Origin: Candidatus Melainabacteria bacterium
Lineage (GTDB): Bacteria; Cyanobacteriota; Vampirovibrionia; Obscuribacterales; Obscuribacteraceae
Reading direction: 5' to 3'
NCBI GenBank assembly: GCA_016209785.1
Contig: JACQVM010000128.1
Span: 1 to 11,222, forward strand
Length of the DNA: 11,222 nucleotides
Shown: positions 6,039-11,222 of the stretch, piece by piece
How the letters are laid out: every line of letters starts with the position of its first letter
How positions within the stretch are numbered: position 1 is the first letter of the stretch
The notes under the pieces: model-generated
Seen by the model: only the letters and a program-made list of their open reading frames with translations
Told to the model about the DNA's origin: nothing
Databases searched by the model: none
Program-made: the position numbers and the translations under genes

Positions 6039-7349
6039 ATGCAGGTTATGACACTTTTTGCAGATCGTATTAGTGAACTTGGGACTGAAAATGCTTTTAA
6101 AATTGGCCCTCACATTGCTGCTGTGGAAAGTGCCGGCAACAAGGTTATTAGGCTCAATCTTGGTGAGCCAGATTTTAACCTGCCAGAGTTTGTGAAATAC
6201 GAGATTAAGCGCCAGCTTGATCTCAACAATACCCATTACTGTGATCCTAAGGGCTTGCTTTCGTTACGCCTGGCTATTGCTAAACAAATGAGGCAGATGC
6301 GTGGTCTGGATGTTTCGCCTGAACGGGTGGTGGTTTTTCCAGGCGGCAAACCGTCAATTGGTTTTTGTCAGGAAGCATATTGCAATCGCTCTGATGAAGT
6401 TATATACCCGAGCCCGGGCTTTCCAATTTATGAGTCTTTTACACGGTATGTAGGTGCGAGCCCTGTGCCTATGCATTTGAAGGAAGAAGAGGGTTTTACC
6501 GTTTCTGCCGATAGGCTTGCTGAGTTAATTACAAAGCGCACCAAACTTATCATCCTGAACTTTCCATCCAACCCAACAGGCGGTGTGGCCTCGCGCGAAC
6601 AACTAGAGGCACTGGCGGATGTAATTAAAAGAAAATGCTCGCCTGCGGTGCGCATATATTCAGACGAAATCTACGAATACATTGTCTTTGACGGACGCAA
6701 GCATGTCTCTATTGCCTCGCTTGCTGGCATGGAAGAGCGTACCATTGTCAGCAGTGGTTTCTCTAAGACTTTTGCTTGGACGGGAGGTCGTATAGGTTAT
6801 GCGGTGTTTCCCTCTGAACAAGAAGCCAATGTTTTTAAGAACCTCAACATCAACTATTTTTCTTGCATCCCACCTTTCAATCAAGAGGGTGCACGCCTGG
6901 CCCTCGAGCATCCGGACTCGCCAAAGGTAATTGAGGAGATGGTTAAGACTTTCCAGACTCGTCGAGATGTGATTGTGCGTAAGCTCAATCAGATTGACGG
7001 TGTTACGTGTCGTATTCCTGGTGGAGCTTTCTATTTGTTTCCAAACATAAGTGGTGTCTGTCAAAAGCTGGGTGTCATTGACGCATATGACAGTTTGGTG
7101 GCTGATCTGCGCCAGCGCACGTCACCTTCTGCCATGTTCCAGATGTTTGCCCTTTACAACCACCATGTTGCTGTAATGGATCGTAATTCTTTTGGCAAGA
7201 TTGGTGCAGATGGTGAGCATTACCTGAGGCTCTCAATTGCTTCGGATCTCCCGGTCTTAGAAGAAGGGGTACGGCGACTGGAGGTAGCTAGCAGGGACCA
7301 TGATGGTTTTGAGAACTTTGTGAGAGAACATGCCCGTGACTTGTTGTAA
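6039..7349 (+). CDS. Fold-type I PLP-dependent aminotransferase (class I/II)
   Basis: A 436-residue cytoplasmic aminotransferase of the aspartate-aminotransferase superfamily. Key residues, numbered from this start: LNLGEPDF (39-46), the cofactor-side PGGKPS (101-106, in the place of the more usual PGAxxA), PSPGFPIY (124-131), NFPSNPTGG (174-182) with the PLP-contacting Asn178, SDEIYE (208-213) with the Asp209 that binds the PLP ring nitrogen, the Schiff-base lysine Lys243 in SGFSKTFAWTGGRIGY, and Arg397 in LRLSIA, which binds the substrate alpha-carboxylate. The length exceeds the usual 385-400 because of an insertion around residues 340-370. The sequence is like enzymes annotated as aspartate or broad-specificity aminotransferases; the amino donor cannot be told. 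The ORF could begin at 6006. A TATACT at 5985-5990 could be its own -10, but no -35 is evident, so co-transcription with folC is equally likely. It lies 40 bp upstream of the transketolase-like gene. Confidence 0.9.
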   Translation: MQVMTLFADRISELGTENAFKIGPHIAAVESAGNKVIRLNLGEPDFNLPEFVKYEIKRQLDLNNTHYCDPKGLLSLRLAIAKQMRQMRGLDVSPERVVVFPGGKPSIGFCQEAYCNRSDEVIYPSPGFPIYESFTRYVGASPVPMHLKEEEGFTVSADRLAELITKRTKLIILNFPSNPTGGVASREQLEALADVIKRKCSPAVRIYSDEIYEYIVFDGRKHVSIASLAGMEERTIVSSGFSKTFAWTGGRIGYAVFPSEQEANVFKNLNINYFSCIPPFNQEGARLALEHPDSPKVIEEMVKTFQTRRDVIVRKLNQIDGVTCRIPGGAFYLFPNISGVCQKLGVIDAYDSLVADLRQRTSPSAMFQMFALYNHHVAVMDRNSFGKIGADGEHYLRLSIASDLPVLEEGVRRLEVASRDHDGFENFVREHARDLL

Positions 7350-7389
7350 GGGTTGGTTGTATTAAGAGCGTAATTCATTTGGGGGACCT

Positions 7390-9756
7390 ATGCTTAGTCT
7401 TCAAACAAAAACGCAGAAGCTGGAATTTGGGTGGCGCCGCGGGCTTTATTTTGACTCTCAAGATTTGCTTAAGACAGACGGCTTGCGTGTCTCTCCTGTT
7501 CTTAAAAGCTGTCTGGAAGATCTTGACTTAATCTACCGTACACTTTGTGGGATTCTCTACAACTTCGTTCCAACTTCAGGTCATCCTGGTGGCAGCATAT
7601 CCTCAGGGCGGATAGTTGCTGGGCTCCTTTATGACACCATGAGCTATAGCATAGGTAACCCAGACCAACCTGCCTCCGACATCATCTCTTATGCTGCTGG
7701 GCACAAGGCTATGGGGCTGTATGCTATGTGGGCACTGCGTGATGAGGTTTGTCGACAATACAAGCCAGAGATGCTGCCTTCCGAGGAGCGCAAACGGTTA
7801 CGACTGGAGGATCTTTTAGGATTTCGCCGTAATCCTACCCAGGACACGCCACTTTTTAAGCAATATCATGCCAAGACTCTGGATGGTCATCCGACCCCAG
7901 CGGTGCCCTTTGTGAGGCTTTCTACCGGGGCTTCTGGTGTTGGTATTGGTTCTTCTTTTGGTCTGGCGATAGCTGCACGTGATTGCTTTGGCAGCAACAC
8001 ACCTTTTGTGCATGTCATTGAAGGAGAAGGTGGCTTAACCCCGGGTCGTGTTCATGAGTCCTTGGCGACTGCAGCCACTGCTCAGGTGAACAATATTGTG
8101 CTGCACGTTGACTGGAACCAGTCATCAATTGATTCAGATCATGTTTGTCGTGATGGGCAGATTCCGGGAGACTATGTGCAGTGGAACCCAATGGAGTTTG
8201 CTTACCTAAACGACTGGAATGTCATCTATGTTGATAATGGTTTTGACGTTGAGCAGATCTTAGCCTCTCAGCGCCTGGCAGTTGGCCCAATAAATGACCA
8301 GCCTACCTGCATTGTTTATCGTACTGTTAAGGGCTGGCAGTATGGCATTGAGGGTAAGAACTCACATGGAGCTGGACACAAATTTTGTTCGAAAGAATTT
8401 TATGAGTTTCTGAAACCTTTTGAGATGCGCTTTAATACTAAGTTCCCTGTTTGTGACCGACAAAGTACTGATGCGGCAATTGAGGAGTTGTACTTCCAGC
8501 ACCTGCTTTGTATCAGGCAGGTGCTTAGCAGTAATCAGCCGTTGGTGCAGGGATTAGGAGATCAGCTTGCTAAAGCTAGCAGGTCTTTGGCTACCAGCGG
8601 TAGAGCATTACGTGAGAATGCGCCCGATGTAAAACAACTTTATAGATTTATTCCAGATGAGGTTCCTGCTGGCATTGCGTTGGACAGCGGACACAGCGAT
8701 ACTCTCCGTGAGTCCTTAGCGCGGGTTTTGAGCTATCTAAACAGGCAATCCAACGGGGCAATTTTTTGTACGTCTGCAGATTTGTGTGGTTCTACCAGCA
8801 TCAAGAAAGTTAATGATGGCTTTGCTGAGGGTTACTGGAATGCTGTCAGCAACCCAAGCTCACGCTTGTTGGCGGTTGGTGGAATTTGTGAAGACGCGGC
8901 TGGTGCCTTGGTTGCTGGTATCTCGTCTTATGGTGCCAGCATTGGGGTAGCGTCATCGTATGGTGCATTTATTGCTGCCTTACAGCATGTAGCTGCACGT
9001 CTACATGCCATTGGACAGCAGGGGTGCTTTGACTACAACAAGGCTCCGAGCAACCCGTTTTTTATAGTTTGTGCGCACGCTGGGCTTAAAACTGGTGAGG
9101 ATGGCCCAACCCATGCCGATCCACAGCCCTTGCAGCTTCTGCAAGAAAACTTCCCACGCGGGTATATGATTACACTTACGCCGTGGGATCCCAACGAGCT
9201 TTGGCCGCTAGTGGTTGCAGCGCTGAAAGCACGCCCGGCGGTGATTGCGCCTTTTGTAACACGCCCGGTCGAAACTATTCTTGATCGCGGCAAACTGGGG
9301 CTGCCACCAGTTAGTGCTGCAGCTAAGGGTATTTATGCTGTACGCAGGGCTCACAAGAGCCCTTACCACGGAACGGTAGTACTCCAGGGTAGTGGTGAGA
9401 TGTATGCTTTTCTGGAAGAGGTGTTACCTAGAATAGATCAAGAGGGGCTCAATCTTAATGTCTTTTATATTGCCAGTGCTGAGCTATTTGATCTGTTACC
9501 TTTAGCTGAGCAGGAGCAGATTTTCCCCGGCTCACTTAGACAAGAGGCAATGGGAATAAGTGGCTTTACCCTGCCAACCATGTATCGCTGGGTTTTATCG
9601 AGCGAGGGACAGGCCCGCTGCCTGCATCCATTTGCAAATGGCCGGTTCCCCAGCAGCGGAGCTGCCCGGAAAGTCATGGAAGAGGCTAACTTGCATGGGG
9701 AGGCTCAGTGGGAGGCAATCAAGAGCTACGCACACTCGATGGCTCGGCGACGATAG
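7390..9756 (+). CDS. Single-chain transketolase-like thiamine diphosphate enzyme
   Basis: A 788-residue protein with the three-domain order of transketolase. The N-terminal domain has SGHPGGS (63-69), GHKAMGLYAMW (104-114), STGASGVGIG (178-187), the thiamine diphosphate/metal motif EGEGG (211-215) through HVDWN (239-243), and SHGAGH (325-330). The middle pyrimidine-binding domain has TSADL (461-465), GICEDAAG (498-505) with Glu501 in the place of the catalytic Glu that activates the cofactor, and AHAGLKTGEDGPTH (562-575). The C-terminal domain spans about 640-788. His65, His326, His563, Asp571 and Arg625 align with sugar-phosphate-binding residues of transketolase, so a ketose phosphate substrate in the pentose phosphate pathway is plausible. 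The usual GDG is GEG here, and the chain is longer than the common 620-670 residues. GGGGGA lies just before the ATG. The downstream repeat protein begins within about 10 bp of the stop or overlaps it. A different 2-oxoacid or aldehyde chemistry cannot be excluded. Confidence 0.85.
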   Translation: MLSLQTKTQKLEFGWRRGLYFDSQDLLKTDGLRVSPVLKSCLEDLDLIYRTLCGILYNFVPTSGHPGGSISSGRIVAGLLYDTMSYSIGNPDQPASDIISYAAGHKAMGLYAMWALRDEVCRQYKPEMLPSEERKRLRLEDLLGFRRNPTQDTPLFKQYHAKTLDGHPTPAVPFVRLSTGASGVGIGSSFGLAIAARDCFGSNTPFVHVIEGEGGLTPGRVHESLATAATAQVNNIVLHVDWNQSSIDSDHVCRDGQIPGDYVQWNPMEFAYLNDWNVIYVDNGFDVEQILASQRLAVGPINDQPTCIVYRTVKGWQYGIEGKNSHGAGHKFCSKEFYEFLKPFEMRFNTKFPVCDRQSTDAAIEELYFQHLLCIRQVLSSNQPLVQGLGDQLAKASRSLATSGRALRENAPDVKQLYRFIPDEVPAGIALDSGHSDTLRESLARVLSYLNRQSNGAIFCTSADLCGSTSIKKVNDGFAEGYWNAVSNPSSRLLAVGGICEDAAGALVAGISSYGASIGVASSYGAFIAALQHVAARLHAIGQQGCFDYNKAPSNPFFIVCAHAGLKTGEDGPTHADPQPLQLLQENFPRGYMITLTPWDPNELWPLVVAALKARPAVIAPFVTRPVETILDRGKLGLPPVSAAAKGIYAVRRAHKSPYHGTVVLQGSGEMYAFLEEVLPRIDQEGLNLNVFYIASAELFDLLPLAEQEQIFPGSLRQEAMGISGFTLPTMYRWVLSSEGQARCLHPFANGRFPSSGAARKVMEEANLHGEAQWEAIKSYAHSMARRR

Positions 9757-9766
9757 TCTTGATTTT

Positions 9767-11222
9767 GTGAGGACCTCAGAGATTTTTTATAATCTGGCTG
9801 GCGATGTTAAGCACCAAGGCTTACCTGTGGTGGGAGTCAGTATTTTACTTTTTGAATATTGGCGCCTGTCAACTGGGCTAATTAAACATCTTGTTGGGCA
9901 ACAAAAGACTGGCTCTTGTGGGGAATTTAGTTTTGCAGTTGTTGCCGGAAGCTATTGCCTAGAAGTTGCCCCTGATTCTACAACAAGCTTTGTACGTAAG
10001 CTTTTAAGCGATATAAAGGTTGTTGGCAATACAACATGTCATGTAAGTTTAGTCACAGGTGTCATTGTAAGTGGCAGCGTGGTCACTGCCAGTGGTGTTA
10101 TGGTGACTCACAGTGTGGTCATGGCGTTAGGTATTGAACCATGTTCATATCGTGTTGAGCAGTGTCTTGATTCTCAGGGGTTGTTTTCTATGGTGTTACC
10201 GAAGGGGCGCTATTGCTTGGCAGTCAGATATAATGACCAAGACAAGGACAACTCAGGAGAGAACTCTCACACGACAGGCAGCCCTTTCATTGCCACCACC
10301 TATGAGATCATTGAGGTGAGGCAGGACATGGTGCACAACATTAGGCTTCCAGAGATGGTCGATTTCCGAGGGTGCATACTGAGCCATGCTGGGGTGGCGG
10401 TGTCAGATGCAATTGTTACTCTTACCCCAGATGAGGACAATCTTGTTTTGGCTGATCTATGCTTGAAAGTTGCTACTAGAACATCTTTGTCTGGCAATTT
10501 TGCCATAAGTGTCCAGCCAGGCATTTATGATCTCAACATACAGCCTCCCCCATTGGTGCCACTAGCTGAGCTGACAGTTGAATCAATCACAATTGCCACA
10601 CAGACAAGTCGTAACTTTACACTACTACCAGGCGTCTGCCTTCAAGGCAAGGTCTTATTTGCTAATCAACCAGTGGTAGGTTGTTTAGTGAAAGCAGTTG
10701 GGCAAGATGGGCTTACATATGTTGCCATGACAGACGGGTATGGTGAATTCTTCCTGAAATTGCCCTCTGGAGCCTATGAATTGAAAGTTGTTGGGCAGCC
10801 GGATATAGTCTGGCTATCGGCTAATTTGTCTATTGCGCCAGCGGTGCGGCAAGTCACAGCCGATGATGACATTTACTTGACCATTGAACTTGAAGGTGGA
10901 CTCTCAGTTGCTGGGGTCGTTGTGGATTGTGCTGGACGCCCACGCCCGCAAGCTAAAGTTTCAGCGGTGGTTGATGAAGGTAGAATACCGCTGCCGGGAG
11001 ATACTGCTGTTGCATCTGGTATGGCTGGTGACGATGGACGTTATTGCCTGGTGCTTGGTTCAGGATGCTATTGGGTTTTTGTCAATGATGAAGTTGGAAA
11101 TGCTAAGCATGCTGAGGTTTCCTGTGAGCCGGTTAAGCTGGACTTAACTTGGTCGACAGGCTGTGTTGTGCGCTTTACAGTTTTATCAGAAGCTGACGAA
11201 CCGATAGGCAGATGTGTGGTTC
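9767..11222 (+). CDS. Large tandem carboxypeptidase-regulatory-like repeat protein (3' end outside window)
   Basis: The frame with codons starting at 9767, 9770 and so on is open from 9560 to the window end with no stop. From 9767 this is 485 codons. The product is built of repeated units of about 55-65 residues with the pattern G-x-V...G-x-PV...V...DG-x-F...LP-x-G-x-Y-x-L-x-V, typical of CarboxypepD_reg-like/prealbumin-like beta-sandwich domains. Examples of the closing strands are LPKGRYCLAV (near 10196-10225), LPSGAYELKVV and GDDGRYCLVLGSGCYWVFV. No signal peptide, transmembrane segment or catalytic motif is visible, and cysteines are frequent. The start is uncertain. GTG at 9767 falls 10 bp after the transketolase stop but lacks a ribosome binding site. 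ATG at 9695 has GAAGAGG 9 nt upstream and would overlap the transketolase by 62 bp; ATG at 9638 is also possible. In known proteins such domains are binding or spacer modules, often at the cell surface; the function here is unknown. Confidence 0.8.
   Translation, partial: MRTSEIFYNLAGDVKHQGLPVVGVSILLFEYWRLSTGLIKHLVGQQKTGSCGEFSFAVVAGSYCLEVAPDSTTSFVRKLLSDIKVVGNTTCHVSLVTGVIVSGSVVTASGVMVTHSVVMALGIEPCSYRVEQCLDSQGLFSMVLPKGRYCLAVRYNDQDKDNSGENSHTTGSPFIATTYEIIEVRQDMVHNIRLPEMVDFRGCILSHAGVAVSDAIVTLTPDEDNLVLADLCLKVATRTSLSGNFAISVQPGIYDLNIQPPPLVPLAELTVESITIATQTSRNFTLLPGVCLQGKVLFANQPVVGCLVKAVGQDGLTYVAMTDGYGEFFLKLPSGAYELKVVGQPDIVWLSANLSIAPAVRQVTADDDIYLTIELEGGLSVAGVVVDCAGRPRPQAKVSAVVDEGRIPLPGDTAVASGMAGDDGRYCLVLGSGCYWVFVNDEVGNAKHAEVSCEPVKLDLTWSTGCVVRFTVLSEADEPIGRCVV
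9791..11222 (+). repeat. Protein-level tandem repeats (about six beta-sandwich units)
   Basis: Approximate unit borders, judged from recurring opening (G-x-V/L-x-G-x-V) and closing (G-x-Y-x-L-x-V) strands, are 9791-9973, 10058-10234, 10361-10540, 10631-10792, 10895-11089 and 11156 to the window edge. The units share only the strand pattern and are not near-identical at the DNA level, so the array is old or under relaxed sequence constraint. The linkers between units are about 84-126 bases, long enough for additional strands. Confidence 0.65.

Noticed and set aside
6660..7064. Minus-strand 134-codon open frame inside the aminotransferase gene
   Set aside because: The plus strand here encodes the PLP-binding lysine and conserved core of the aminotransferase; the antisense frame has no start signal or recognisable features.
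10134..10319. 61-codon plus-strand frame, and the similar frame at 10884-11147
   Set aside because: Both are out-of-frame shadows of the long repeat-protein frame, which alone shows the repeating beta-strand pattern.

Overview
The window is bacterial chromosomal DNA of moderate G+C, densely packed with genes on both strands. It carries mostly core-metabolism and replication genes, and I see no tRNA, rRNA, CRISPR array, IS element or phage gene. The lineage cannot be fixed from sequence alone. The Gram-positive-like DnaB and AcsA types and the purine-rich ribosome binding sites on some genes suggest a Firmicutes-like or other deep-branching bacterium, but this is a weak inference.

Left part (1-2579): two minus-strand genes in series. 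An AMP-forming acetyl-CoA synthetase (574-2406) lies upstream of the 5' end of the replicative helicase gene dnaB (1-514, cut by the window edge). Candidate promoters lie before each. A 173-bp divergent spacer separates acs from a plus-strand MDR-family zinc-binding dehydrogenase (2580-3620) that has a strong AGGAGG site.

Middle (3617-5970): the dehydrogenase converges on a small two-helix membrane protein (3617-3874, minus), and their 3' ends overlap by 4 bases. Upstream of that, also on the minus strand, is an ADP-ribose-pyrophosphatase-type Nudix hydrolase (3971-4516). The Nudix gene is divergent from folC (4597-5970, plus), which makes polyglutamylated folates.

Right part (6039-11222): a plus-strand run of a fold-type I PLP aminotransferase, a single-chain 788-residue transketolase-like thiamine diphosphate enzyme, and a large open frame that leaves the window. 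That last frame (about 9767-11222, perhaps starting at 9695) encodes at least five and probably six carboxypeptidase-regulatory-like beta-sandwich repeats. It shows no signal peptide in the visible N-terminus and is rich in cysteine. The close spacing (40 bp, then 10 bp or an overlap) suggests co-transcription of these three genes, possibly together with folC.

The most interesting points are the cysteine-rich tandem-repeat protein tied to a transketolase, the GEG variant of the thiamine diphosphate motif in that transketolase, a short hairpin that could bury the ribosome binding site and start codon of the Nudix gene, and the loss of catalytic zinc ligands in the MDR enzyme. I found no clear previously undescribed multi-gene system. 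The repeat-protein/transketolase pair is the best candidate for follow-up.
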